Assembly (NCBI GenBank): GCA_038373865.1
Contig: JAXGGA010000039.1
Location: 248,001-312,000, forward strand
Source of the DNA: Uloborus plumipes
Taxonomy: Eukaryota; Arthropoda; Arachnida; Araneae; Uloboridae
Direction: 5' to 3'
DNA length: 64,000 nt
The translations under genes were made by a program, and so were the position numbers. Shown here piece after piece: positions 1 to 14,596 of this stretch; the stretch's first letter is position 1; each line of letters opens with the position of its first letter. The notes beneath the pieces were generated by a model that worked only from the letters and a program-made list of their open reading frames with translations, had not been told where the DNA came from and made no database searches.

Positions 1-1823
1 TAAAAGTATAATTAATAAATAAGAATCTAAATATTAAAAAAAATCAGAATTAATTCTTAAAATAATTGAATACCATTTAAAAATATATTTATGTTTATAA
101 TTTAGAGCACTAATGTTCTCTTACACCCCCCCCCCCCCCAACCGTACCCATAAAGCTTTAAAAATGTCTATTCTTAAGTGCTGTGTAAAGTAATGCAAAT
201 AGCACTGCGTATTACAAAAATAATAACGTTCCTTTCTCTGAAAATCACCATCAAGACAAACCCGTTTAGTCGGCGTATTTGATTTCACTTAAAATATTTC
301 AAAGGCAAATAAGAATAATTAAAATCAAATATGATTTCAGCAACATTGATAGCAATATTGCAATATTGATGTGTAAATGTCACAAGTTATTGCTAAAATG
401 TGTAAGTAAAGAGAACTCTAGAAGAAATAAATTGCTAAGTGCGGGAAGAAAACATGCACTGAAAGAATAATTTCGAACTAACGACAAGCAATATTTTTAT
501 TTCGTAGCAGTTAAATTTTAACTGCTACGAAAGTTTAAGATTTTGACTACGCTATCAAACTTCAGGCATTTTTACTATTTTCACTCATTAGTTACGCCCA
601 AGTTATGCGCATTTTTTAATGTCTGACTATTTTCTAAAATATAATTTTTTTAGTTCTGGTGATTTTCCTTTAAAGTTTTACTATTTTATATTGGTATTTC
701 TTACAAACATGTCTTTTTCTTTTTAGCAAACCTAGGTATTTTTGTAAGATAATAAAAGCTAGTACTTTTCTTTTAAAAAATAAGCAGAAACAATATGTTT
801 AGGCATAGTCCATTATTAGAAAATAGTAAATTTATCTATGTATGTATCGTAAAAGCTTCATTAAGCTGCATCTTATCAATTAAAACTAAATGATGTATCC
901 TTTTTGCATTGAAGTTATAAAAAATGTGCTTGCTGTGCTGAAAAAATGACGAGGACACTTTTTGTAACAGTAAAAAAAATGTCTTTTTTTTTTTTTTTTT
1001 GAAGAACGTGAAACTTATATAACTGACACAGTTGAGGAAACATCAAAATTGTGATTAGCAAAAACTCAAATGACAAATTGAAAACAAAATAAAACAAGAT
1101 CGTCAAACTTCTTTTTTTTTTGTAATACAGGAAAAGAAATGAATAAAAAAATAAATAAATTATTCGAAAGAACTAATAATAATAATCATAATAGCAAAAA
1201 TGAATGGAGTAAAAACCAAGAGCGGGAAGGGGGGGGAGAAAAATCAGAATAATAATCTACAGTATAGTTCAATACTTTCAGAAAAAGTTCTACGAAAACG
1301 TCAGAGATAGGAAGACATGTAGTTTTGAATAATTTGGAATAAAAATGACTTTATTAAGGTTGCTAAAAAGTACTAATTGCTGAAATAAATACAAGTACCT
1401 TAACATCGCAAGCATGTTTTTTTTCAGTTTGTCTTTCAAAATCCGAAAAGACGTTTTTGCATAAACCTAATTTCTTGACGTTATCTAGCTTTCCATTCAT
1501 GCAACACACCGCCAGCTCGTTTCATGTTTCTGCCTTAGCCCTGGTTTGGGGCGGTTACTTACTGCTTTATAACTTTCTATTGTTTGAAGTGAATGTTCAA
1601 ATGTCTAAATCGACACTAAGAGCTCCTACCAGCTAATTAACTTGGAAAATGAACGAACGTGTTAAAACGAAATATAAAGATCAAAAGTAAAAATCTTTGA
1701 TAGAATCAAGCGACAAAGATATTTTCTCGCATGGGTGGACTAAATATGACAACTCTCATGTGATGTTAAAAATCATGTAGTGAAATAGGGACTGTAATTA
1801 ATGGTATAATATTGTGTTTGCAG
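1..1823 (+). other. Intronic sequence upstream of the first visible Dscam exon
   Basis: AT-rich DNA with homopolymer runs (poly-C at 127-139, poly-T near 988-1001 and 1111-1120). I see no exon for the missing first half of the FNIII domain that ends at 2009, so that exon is probably to the left of the window. The region ends in a usable acceptor (tttgcag, ending at 1823). Reading frames here look like chance. Confidence 0.6.
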
Positions 1824-2009
1824 AATACACTCTGTTTTACAAACCCGATGACGGCGATTGGAAATCTGTGCAACTAGAAAACCAGAGTGAGCGTCACACA
1901 TTAACTAATCTTCGATGCGGGACAAGGTATCAGCTTTACATGACAGCGTCCAACAGTTTAGGAACAGGAGAACCAAGTCCTCCTGTGTACACCCGAACCC
2001 TTGGAGCAG
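1824..2009 (+). CDS. Dscam exon: second half of an FNIII domain
   Basis: The 186-bp exon starts after tttgcag and ends before GTACTC; both borders are phase 1. It encodes the C-terminal strands of an FNIII fold: [16 protein letters not shown], then [16 protein letters not shown] and GTGEPSPP. The L.C.T.Y...A.N..G.G..S pattern is a hallmark of Dscam FNIII repeats. The first half of the domain must come from an exon outside the window. The next exon opens with a linker (APKPP) and a new FNIII domain. Confidence 0.85.
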
Positions 2010-5000
2010 GTACTCTTTTACCTAGTTATGCGTTAAATATTGTTTTGCTTGTAAACTACACACCTTTACTTACTTCGGCATTATTAAATACTTCTACTGT
2101 TCTAAGCACGTATAAGACGAATCTACAGCAAAGTTTAAAATAAAAAAATATATTTTTAGAATTTGACGGTTATTTTCTTGATTCAGATATCATTTTCTTA
2201 GGATTAAAAACAAAGTCTTTCACACAGATAGCCATAAAACACCGTACACAGGTAAAATATAGTTTAAAAAACCACCTGGTGATAAATTTAATAAAATTCG
2301 TTACTCGATATCGATAAAAAGTATAGATATATTAGCACGGCAGATTTGGTCTCTCAGCACCTTCTACATAAAAACTACAACATTTAATGGATAGACTAAT
2401 TTCAAGATTTACATTCTACCTGTAAAATGCAACTATAACCAACAGTGAATAATAAATTAATAAAAATAAACATTATAAAAAATTATTCAATAAAATATTA
2501 CAGTCGAACTTGGATAATTCAAAGTGCAAGGGGCCACTTCAAAACTTCGAATTATCCAAAACTTCTAATTAAGCAATTTGTTTTATTTTTATGTTTGGAG
2601 ATGGTCAATAACGACAGAAATTACGTAAAAAAGGGATTTATTATTTTTACATCAAATACTATAGCTTCTTAAAATATTGAGAGATTTCGGATTGCTTTAA
2701 AGAACTTACTTGATTTTTTTTAACAAAATTTTCAAGGATATTTACAGCTCGAAATACATCTTCACTCACGTTAGGTTGTCCCTCTACGTAACGACGGTAT
2801 TCCACTAGATGAAAGACTGCCTCACTTGCAGTGAGAATTGGCCTAAGATCTTCTACTTCATCTTCAATATCTACATCGTCTTCTGTTGAGTTACTTTTGA
2901 GTTTGTTAAGAACTTCAGATAGGATATCTGTATCAGTTAGCTCTCCACAAATGTCTATGTCGTCATCTATGCTGACGTAATCCTCAAAAGGTATGCTGTA
3001 TGTCCAAGCAGTTGGGGGAGGTAAATTTTCTTCATCAAAGAGCTCGCTAGGGGCAGAGCTGCTTTTGATGAACCCTACCTTACGGAAACAGTTTGCAATT
3101 GTTTTTTGGCTCACTGAAGACCATGCATTCAGGCACGTTTTTGATGCATCGAGTAGGGTAATGGGAACCTTTTGTGAAGTTTCAGTAACGAGGTGTTGAA
3201 CGACTAGGCTTCTGTAGAAATGCTTTACATTTTTTTTTTGATGCCTTGATCCATTGGTTGCACCACTGAAGTCATGTTTGGTGGAAAAAACTTAACTGTA
3301 ACATTCTCCATAACCGGTATTGATTTGTGAGCCTTGCAGTTATCAATAAACAGGATGATTTTTCTTTTGTATGCTCCATTAAGATCTGGCAGCCATTTTT
3401 AAAACAGATTCCCCGTCATCCATGCTTTCGTATTTGAACGGTATTTTACAGGTTTTGTTTTGACGTGTTTAAAACACCTTGGATTTCTTGATTTCCCAAT
3501 CATTAGTAATGGTAAATTTTCAGTGCCGTACATGTTTGCTCCCACAAGTAAGGTTATTCGGTCTTTACTGTGTTTTCCACCACTACATTTTTCATCTTTA
3601 AAAGCTAAAAATGACTCTCCCTCCTTTCAAATGACTGTATGGAAACTAGGTTTTATCGGTTTTGAAAGAAAAAAAAAACTCCGAATTAAAAAAGTTGTAC
3701 TTCGAAATAACTCGAGATTTTTAATATTAATTGAATGCAAGAGTCAAGGGACCGACGAAAAACTTCAAATTACTCATGAATTCGAATAAAAGACGTTCGA
3801 ATTATTCAGGTTCGACTGTATTTGGAAGGAAGATGAAACGATCTTAACAGAAAATGCCATTACGTCTATCAGTCTAATCTTTTGTATCGATCTTGTGACA
3901 ATAAGCTAATATATGGGCTTCAACCGCTCTTTTTTCCTTCAAAATGCTCTCTACAACTACGTGAATCCCACACCTTATTTCACTCTAAAATGTTTTTCCT
4001 ACTTCAAACAGCTAAAAATAAGAAGATATAACCATTATTAACAACATTTGTCAATTTTGCATAAATCAGATAATTTAAGTTTACTGTTCAGATTGTTCTC
4101 TAAAGAATAAACAAAAGTTATATAACAGTAACATCTACAGGCAACATTATAACCCATGAGTCGAAAACCTGGTGTTATTAAGAATGGCTATGGCTAACCG
4201 AATTCTAAAAAAAATATTTGCTCATATTGGACTGATTGTTCAAAAGGACAGGTTTGTCAAGTTTTTCGAACTAGAACAAAAAATTGTTCAAAATAAAAAG
4301 TGAAATGATAAAGTGAGATGTCTTCGCCGAGATATTTCGAGCAAAAAAATTAAAAGTTTTGAATAGAACTGCTCATTTAAAAGGTATTAAGGGGGACACA
4401 CAGACATAATTTTTTGTTTATTCCGAAAATGTGAAACTTGTTATGAATACTAGCTGGTCAATTTAATGATCACAATCTTAGATTTCAAAATATATTCTAA
4501 AAACAAAGCGTATCTACGAACCATAATTTATTTTTTGGACACTCTGTCCATTTCATATTAAATTTCTTCTTCATATATTTCAATATAATTATTATTTAAA
4601 GAACTGAAAATGTTGTCTTTATTTTTTTCTTTTAAAATAAAAAACTGAAATTTATCATGGTGTTCTTTTTAATTATGTACACAAAATATATTGCGTATAA
4701 AAAGCTTTGACAGCTGAATTGTACATATTTCATTTTTTAATTTTTGCAAAAGATATTTATGATGTATTTTTGTTTTAAATCTTACCTATTTTACTTTATA
4801 CTCTTACACATTATATTAATGTGATTGAATATTGCCAGCATATTAGCTAAGAACTTCAATTGTAAATTTATAACAAAATTCTAAAAAATAAAACTATGTG
4901 AGAGTAAATTTTAATAACTCCATTTTTACTGCGTTTAATATGCGTTTATATTTTTTTTAGCTCCCAAGCCTCCTTTAGGGTCAATATTCCTTCAACCAAA

Positions 5001-8000
5001 CGCAACTTCAGTGTTATTGAATTTATTAGCGTGGGGAAATGGCGGATGTCCAACTCAACATTTTGTAGTTCAGCATCACGCTAAGTATCAAAGCCAATGG
5101 ACTGTTTCATCCGAGAAATTGGAAATGCCGCTTGATCACTACGTCATAAGAAATCTAATACCGGATCGAGATTACGTTATAAAGATAGCAGCGCATAGTG
5201 AGGCTGGTATTACACAAGAAGAATATTCAGTTCGAACTTTAGCTGTGTCATCTTCAGGTAAAACAAATAAGTATTATATATTTGAAGTAAAAAATAGTGC
5301 CTGCTTATTTATAAGTATTATTTACTTATTTACATATATATATTTTTGTGTTTCATATGATTTTTTTCTTATAATAAATATGCTTGCTAATTTCATTTTT
5401 CAAACCACGTGAAATTTACATTTTTAGCGTCATTGTAAATATATATAGGAAAAATATGCTTACATAATATTAATATGCTTAGTATATTAGTGTTAAACAT
5501 GTTTATTTTTAACTTTGAACATAACAAATATACGCTATCAAAAGTCGGAACATTCTAAGAAATATCGTAGGAATTTCTAGAGGAACAATTACTCGTAAAA
5601 ATAACAGTTCTACCTGAAAGTAACTATTGGTTATGCAAGTTTAGAAAAATTAGTTTTTCTCCCGTATTTGATAAAATTGATTTTTTATATGTTCTAGAGA
5701 ATAGTATTCCTCCTTAATTTTTTTTGTTGTGCTCACGTCTTGATATTTTAAGTATGTCCCGAATATTTTCGAATTGATTTCGAAACAGAATATTTTTAGG
5801 AACACACCTCTTAGATTATGTTTTGGTTTTACGCTTTTAAGGAAGGGAGGTTTCAAAATACCCCCCCCCCTCTAATTATAATCAACAAAAGTATAAAGTA
5901 TCGAACTGTAATTTATTTTTTCAAATGAACTTTCATGACAAGCAGTAATTTTTCTTAACTAGAGAATTTCTCTTGATATATATTTATTTCTCTCCACGAT
6001 TATGTAACTACCGATATTCTTTTAAGTATTAGGAATATCCGTTTTAACATTTAAAACTATTAATTATTTGCCGAATTTATTGTAAAAATGAGATGAACCA
6101 TTTAATAGAATTTAACTAGTGACTAAATTTACGAAAAAAAATCGTTGTTTTTATTTACTTCTAAAAAGCTGTAGTGTTCTGACTGGAATTAGTCACTCAA
6201 AATCAACAATTAATTTTAAAGTTTAAAGTTTTATGTGTGAAATAAATAGGGAACGTACAACCTTTTTATTGTTTCATTTAATTTTTCTGATATTAGTATG
6301 TGAAATATAGATGCATGATGTGGTATTGTTGTTTTTCTATTTCCCTTTTACAGATTGTTATTTAAATATTTTAATTGATTTGTGTTTTTCTGAAATTAGA
6401 AAATGATTTAGTTTATCTTGCGAAATTTTATAACGCTTTTTGATGTGTTTTTTCTGTTACTTTGCAACTTATGATTCAAATATGGAAGGGATATAGCATG
6501 TAGGAAAAGTATAGACATAACTTTGCACCGTACTATAAAGTCTATCTTTAGAAATTACGCGATGAAATCCACTGACGGACATAATGGTACCATAAGCCCT
6601 CTGTAGATTTTTTCCATGGTACAGTGCCTTATGTTAAAACGGAAGAAATAAATTTATTGACTTTCACGTTCTTCATTCATAGCTCCAACTTCTTCTCCAG
6701 CTTTCGGAAAACGGGAGACAGATCTTCCATTTTATAAGAATATCGCCTTAGTTGTTCCTGTCGTGGTGTCTTCTTTGGTAATCCTCGTGCTTTTGTTCGC
6801 CATTGTAGTCTGTTTGAGGAAGCACTCTCAAGACCGAAGAGGAAGAAATGGTAAGTCCCTTTTAAAATCTAGTCCGTACTTCATGATAAACTATGCAGAG
6901 TTTATAAGGGGTCTATGTTTCTTTCCCTTTTTTTTTGTTCTATGTTGAATTGTCTAAACACATATATTTAACGTTTTTAGTGTAATCCTGTTTTACTTGT
7001 AGCTATGATTGCTGTGCCAAACTTAGCTAAATAATAATTCATTGCTTTCCTTTATAAATTGACAAAATTTGCATACATTGGCAAGAAATATACCTACTTA
7101 TACCTCTAGATGGGGATGTAAATTACAACGGGTAAATAATTTTTATTACCAAGTAAAATAATTTTGTATGCTATTATATGCATCTTATGTATGACTCTGA
7201 ACACCCTCATCTTAAACAGAAAAAAATCATAAAAATTAAGAAGCTAATACGTGCAAATGATTATCCATGTACTTTTCTTTCTTTTACAGACTATGACAAC
7301 AGGAAACCATGCAGTGATTCATTAATGATGAGTGATATGGCAAAACAAATTACCACAAAATCAACAAAGTTTTCTCATTATACCTGTCCAGCAGGTAAGC
7401 ATTTGTTTGTTTTTTAAATGAAATCGCGATACTTTGCTTTCTATCTACTCGCACTTGCAAAAATCCGGCAGTAATTAGCGAAAAATTTCGATACTTCAAA
7501 TTGATAAGAGTATAGAAATATATATCTAGATTAAGGGTTTAATGGTACACTGTAAAAATGAATGTTGTTTTTGCAGTTTTATACAGCTAATTTTTTAGTA
7601 ACAAACTAAAAATTGCTAATTTTACAGTACTGAACTGTAAAATTGCTAACTTTAGTTTATTACAGTACATTTTACTGTTTTAAGCTGGAACCTCTGCTGC
7701 CATTATTATACTGTTATTTTTACAGTATACAGTAAAATCTCACTTATACGCCGGTCCAAGGGACCAATATAAAAAAGCGCATAAGTGAGAAAGACGTATA
7801 AGTACACAAGCCTATTTAAAAGACTAAAACGCAACATAGACTCTAATGAGAGAATGAATAAAAATGTTCCTATAGAAAAGGGACATATTACTACTGTTTG
7901 GCAATTATTGTAACGTAACTGCAATGATAATGAGAAAACAAAAATTGTAGCACACCTAATTACAAAATGTTCCCTTTGAAATGATCCATAATAGATAATT

Positions 8001-11000
8001 GTCAGTCTCAGAATTCTAGTTCATGCGGAAAAAAATGCCTTCCGTGAGCAGTAAAGGCGAACGATTAAAGAGGAAAGTGAAGAAAAATGCTTTATTTTTA
8101 AAAGAAAATAAATTATATTTTTGACATTTTACGGAAAATTCTGCGCATAAAAGAAATATTTTTCTTTGGAGCGACGCATAAATGAATGATACTATCATTA
8201 TTTTGCTATGGCTATCGCTGGAATCATTTAAAATCGTCGTATAAGTGAAAAAGGAGCATAAATGAGGCAGTGTATAAGTGAGAGTTCACTGTAATAGTTT
8301 ACGGCAATAAACTAAAATTTCTACCTTCACAATAAGATACTATAAAATTAATAGTTTTAGAGTTTATTACCACGGATTTTATTTTACAGTTTTAATCTGG
8401 TACCTCGGCTGCTAGTGCTATATTGTAAAAACAACTGCTTATTTTTTGCAGTGTAGGAAGGTTTTATGGCTGTGGAGTAATTAGTTCTACTAATTCTATA
8501 TTTGTGACTTTTTCCAAAACGATTACAAACATGTAGTGCAATTTAAAAGGATATCCCCATGCATATACCTATCGATAAGTAAATAATAAAAAAAAGCATT
8601 CTTCAATAACGTGACATCTATCATAAACGAAAAATATAATCAACTTTTACTGTTGATATTTAAATGTTAAAAAAATGAGTACATTTTTTTTTACTGAATA
8701 AAGATTCAACATTGAACCTACGATGAGGCTGTAGATTCAAATACTCGAACAAACCCAGACAAATGCACGTTTTACTAATTCCTTTAAAAAGGGGGTAAAT
8801 TAAAAATAGTTAACTTGTATGATTTTCGAAAGTAATATATTTGCTAAAGTTAAACTAAAAATGGCAATACACTCTCATATTTTTTAAAAGCATTAAATTA
8901 TTCTCTTCGACATAGAAAAAATATTATTTTTTAAAGCGTTTTAAAGAGTAAGATGAACGTCCTCAAAGCACAACATTGGCTGACAGTCAACACTTGCTCA
9001 TAGAGATAAACGGGTCTTGAAGCGCATAGTAGCTCGAAATTATAAATAATCGGTATACGATATAACATTTGCATAAACAGTCATTTCCAGTATCCGTTTC
9101 AACAAAACCTGTTAAAAAAGAACTTCTTTTGGCGAGCATTAATGGCAGAGTAGCACTATGTAAACATTTAGGTAACAGCAACGCGAAAACGTTCAAGCAA
9201 CGCCAATGGTACGGAGATCACAAAGACTGGTACTCACATCCGAGCCAACAGGTAATATAGTCAGATGAGTAGTGATTCACTCTCTTTCTGATGACACATT
9301 TATGTCTGGAGAACAAATAGAGAAGCGTTTTTTCCTGATTGCATGTTTTCGACTGAAGAATGGGGGTGTTTCCATTGTGGTGTGGGGTGCGATATTTCGG
9401 CGTGTTCTTGGATCTTGTGTTATTTTTCATGGGATAATCAAATCCAATCAATATCTAAGTATTCAAGGGGGTCATATCCATCCATTTCTCTCGACTGTAT
9501 TTCTTGGAGAACGTCCGCTCTTTCAACACAACAATAGCCGTATCCGCACTTGGGTATGTTCATGAATGGTTCAAAGAGCATGACTTTGAAGTCGAACGTC
9601 TTACCTCACTCCCTAAGTCTTCATATTTAAATATTATATAATATTTATCGGATCATCTGAAGTCCAAACTTCGCTCCTGATTGCCATTTCTATCTGTAAT
9701 TTTGGAAGTAGAGACCACTCTGCAGGAGGAATGGCTTAAAAAGCTTTAAAATATTATTCATGATATTTGTGCATGTATCCCACTTAGCATTTATTCCGTG
9801 TTTTAGCTAAAGGGTGGTATAACCCCCTGTTAATCTAGATTTTCCATTATTTCGCAGCTGTTCGCATTATTTTGTCCTCCATCTGTATATATAGAAACTA
9901 ATAGTAAAGTAAATTTAGCCCTTATTAATATGAAGTTTGATATTTTTAGGCAAAACTGAATATGCAGAGCCCTATACTTGCAATGATACAGTTTCCTCAC
10001 GACAAGTAAGTACATTTATTAATTTGCATATGCTGCATTTTCATATTTTTGGTAGAAATTGTTTCATAGTTCAGAGCGAAAAATAGTGGCTTACTTTCTC
10101 CTATTTTAATGCAGGATGCTCTCTTTTAACTGGCATGACCTTTATTTTATCAACTATTCTTTCCAGTTGCATACTTCCAAATACAAAAATGCTCAAAATG
10201 AGGTGAAGTTAAGACATCAAAAGTTTTAAGCAAAAAAAAAAAAGTCAACAAATTTGAAACCTAATTTTTCATACGTTCCTTTTCACGGTCTGTCCCTTAG
10301 ATTTAGGTGAAAAGTCTTCATAAGAGATAATTCCTACGCAAAACATTTGAATGTGCAGTTCTTTGCTAAAGCGATTAAAACCCCGAAGAGTTATTCGAGT
10401 CCAAACTTTAACGAGTCAGTGCAGAGAATGAGATAGGAACGTATCGTCTTTTCTGTAGTATTTTCAAATGTTATTTTACTGAAGTCTCCCCCCCCCCAAA
10501 CGTGTTATTGACAGCGAGTGATAAGTGGTGTAAGTCACAAATTTCTGCGCTTTATACCTTGGTTGTACTAATGCCAAACGTTTTCTGTTCGGATTTTTTT
10601 TTATATATTCTTCAGTTCCCTAAAGATAAGTTAGGAGATCTAGAATCCGTATAAAAAGTAACATTTCGTAATGTTTGGCCTTTTTTTTTTTCAAACTTTT
10701 GTTATCTTAACTTTGCCCCTCATTTTGAGCCTTTTTAATTTTGCAAGTATGCCCAAATTACAACCGGTTGCGGAAACAAATGCCATGCAAGTTACAGCGC
10801 AACAGCTTATATATTTTGGAATTTCTTCAACTTTTCATGGAAATGGAATAGGGCTTTTTTTTTTTTTTTTGTATTTTACTTTCATGTTTAGTACCGTTTA
10901 TTTAAAGTGTTTTAATTACGTATTGCAATTTTTCAAGTTCATGCGAGGCAAAGCGAATTTACTTAAGTGGACTAATTTAATTGATTTATGAGTTGTTCAT

Positions 11001-14000
11001 TAATTTTTCAATTCATTAACCTAGTTATTGAATAATTTATTTATAAATAAATTCTAACACATGATTTTTACGCAGTTTTTATAACTCGTTTAATATTTTT
11101 TGAAGACATTCATGACATTTCCCGTTGAATCAGTTAACTTTATTTATTTATTAATTATTTAATTCATTAGTTTTCTTATTAATATATCCCCTTTTTACTT
11201 TTTCCTTTTAATATTGTTTTCAAAAAAAAAAAAAACTTAACATTTCATTAGTAAAAATGTCTAAATGTTTCTTTTGCCGTAGTATAGGGTAAAGTGTTTA
11301 TATTTTGCATTTTTATTTAAAGGTACAAATTCACTCAAAAAAAAAAAATAATAAAAATAAAAAATCTCTTTCAGCAAGATTTATCATAAATTATACTGCT
11401 CTCTCTTTACATACTCTAATTCTCGAAAAAATTAAAAAAATAATAATAATAATAATAAATCTTTTCAGTTTCATTCTGTTAAAAATCGAAAATTATAATA
11501 AATACTAGCTGCGTGAACCGGCGTTGCACGGGCTTTAATGTAGTGAAGGCAGTTTGGGAAAACTACTCGCCGCCAAGGCGGCTCACCTTTAAAGTGCTGA
11601 GGAAAGTTCAAACAGACTACTCGCCGTCAAGGCGGCTCGCCTATACAGTAGCGAGGAAAGTTTGAACAAACTACTCCCCGCTAAAGCGGCTCGCTAAAAC
11701 GCTTTCTTGCATCAAAAAGCCAATCGAATTATTAGAACTCTCCCTAAATAAGAAATAAAATTCCTCACCAAAAACAATTATTTCCAAACCGCTTTCTTCC
11801 TGTAAAGTTAATTGAAAAATTCTAAACGAAAAAGTTCTTTTATTATTTGGATCGCAGCCAAAAAAAGTCCCTTCTAAAAACAGCAATTGAAATTTTATAT
11901 AAAAACACATTTTCAAAATGGTACCAGAGAAAAAATATAAGTCATTAATTAGAATAAAAACAATTGTTAGAACTCTGTTGTAACACGTATTCAAAATGAC
12001 AACGGAAAAAAATAACTCTTTAATTTTAAAAAGTTCAATAATTTAATTAACGTTTTTATTCAAAATGGCAACGGCAAGAAATAAGAGTCTTGGAATCTTT
12101 AATAGTTCAAAAATTTAATTAACTTTTTAATTCAAAATGGCAACGGAAAGAAATAAGTCTTGGAATTTTAAATAGTTCAAGAAATTTAATTAAAGTTTTG
12201 ATTCAAAATGGCAACGAAAAGGAATAAATGTCTTGGAATTTTAAAAAGTGCAAAAATTTAATTAACGTTGAAATTAGTATCTCAGCTAATTGACGTCGTA
12301 GAATTACGCGGTTAGTCTTATTGTCTTCCTTAGGAAATTTCGAATCGAATGGTACCTCGTTCGATTCTCAACTCTCAGCGGTTTTTGAGGAGTTCAAGCT
12401 TCAGACGGACAGACAGACGCGGGCAGATTTTAATAGTATTAACTAGCTGCGTGGCCCGGCGTTGCACGGGCTTTAATGTAGTGAAGGCAGTTTGAGAAAA
12501 CTACTCGCCACCAAGGCGGCTCGCCTTTAAAGTAGCGAGGAAAGTTTCAACAAACTACTCGCCACCAAGGCGGCTGGCCTTTACAGTAGCGAGGAAAATT
12601 TCAATAAACTACTCGCCGCCAAGGCGGCTCGCCTTTAAAGTACCAAGGAAAAGTTTAACAAACTACTCCCCGTTTAAGCAGCTCGCTAAAAACCTTTCCT
12701 GCATCAAAGAATCAATCAAATTATTTACACATGCTTCCTCAAAAATAAAGACGATGTCAAGTAGTGCATACTTAGCACTCTCCCTAAATGACAAATAAGA
12801 TTCCTTATCAAAAACAATTATTTCCAAACCGCTTTCTTAATGTAAAATTAATTGCAAAATTCTAAACGAAAAAGTTCTTTTAATATTTGGATCGAAGCCA
12901 AAAAAGTTCCTTCTAAAAACAGCAATTGCAATTTTATTTAAAAACACATTTTCAAAATAGTACCAGAGAAAAAATATGTCATTAATAATTAGAATAAAAA
13001 CAATTGTTAGAACTTTGTTATAACACGTATTCAAAATGACAATGGAAAAAAATAACACTCGTTCATTTTAAAAAGTTCGATTTAGTTAACGTTTTAATTT
13101 AAAATCGCAACGGAAAGAAATAAATATCTTGGAATTTTAAATAGTTCAATAATTTAGTTAACGTTTTAATTTAAAATCGCAACGGAAAGAAATAAATATC
13201 TTGGAATTTTAAATAGTTCAATAATTTAATTAACGTTTTGATTCAAAATGGCAACTGTAAGAAATAAAAGTCTTGGAATTTTAAATAGTTCAACTATTTA
13301 ATTAACGCTTTAGGCAGGGATTCAAGTGAAACAGGCAATCGCAAATTACAATCGCGACTGGAAATGAATTACATTAGAACGTTTCTTGATAAAAACATCG
13401 TGACGTCAGCGTGACGTTTGCCTATGAAAAACGAGCTAGATAAAACGTCACAGCCTACTTGGCGAATAAGAGGAGATCGCTGAGTGCTTGTGAGCTCTTA
13501 TTGGCTCCACCCGTAGTGACGTCATGCCAATTTAAGTTGATGATAATGTAATTCACTTCCAGTAGCGATTGCAATTCGAAGCGATCGCAGTGCTGTTTCA
13601 CTTGAATCCCTGCCTTAATTTAAAATGGCTACGGAAAGAAATAAAAGTCTTGGAATTTCAAATAGTTCAATAATTTAATTAACGTTTTAATTCAAAATGG
13701 CAACGGTAAGAAATAAAAGTCTTGGAATTTAAAATAGTGTAATAATTTAATTAACGCTTTAATTTAAAACGGCGACTGAAAGAAATAAATCTCTTGTAAT
13801 TTTAAATAGTTCAATAATTTAATTAACGTTTTAATTCAAAATGGCAACGGTAAGAAATAAAAGTCTTGGAATTTTAAATAGTTCAACAATTAATTAACAT
13901 TTTAATTCAAAATGGCAACGGTAAGAAATAACAGTCTTGGAATTTTAAATAGTTCAACAATTAATTAACGTTTTAATTCAAAATGGCAACGGTAAGAAAT

Positions 14001-14563
14001 AAATGTCCTGGAATTTTAAATAGTTCAATAATTTAATTAACGCTTTAATTTAAAATGGCAACGGTAAGAAATAAAATTTTGGAATTTAAAATAGTGCAAT
14101 AATTTAATTAACGCTTTAATTTAAAATGGCAACTGAAAGAAATAAATGTCTTGGAATTTTAAAAGTGCAAAGAATTTAATTAACGTTTTAATTAATATCT
14201 CAGCTATTTAACGTCGTACAATTACGCGGTTGGTCTTATTGTTTTCCTTAGAAAATTTCGAATCGAATGGTATTATGTTTGATTCTTTACGCTCAGCGGT
14301 TTTTGAGGAGTTCAAGCTTCAGACGGAATTTTAAATAGTTCAATAATTTAATTAACGCTTTAATTTAAAATGGCAACGGAAAGAAATAAATGTCTTGGAA
14401 TTTTAAAAGTGCAAAGAATTTAATTAACGTTTTAATTAATATCTCAGCTAATTAACGTCGTACAATTACGCGGTTGGTCTTATTGTCTTCCTTAGAAAAT
14501 TTCGAATCGAATGGTATTATGTTTGATTCTCTACGCTCAGCGGTTTTTGAGGAGTTCAAGCTT

Positions 14564-14596
<33 letters not shown>

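Noticed and set aside
2659..3114. Clean minus-strand ORF as a domesticated host gene
   Set aside because: It lies within TIRs and continues upstream into frameshifted Tigger transposase; no sign of its own promoter or exons.
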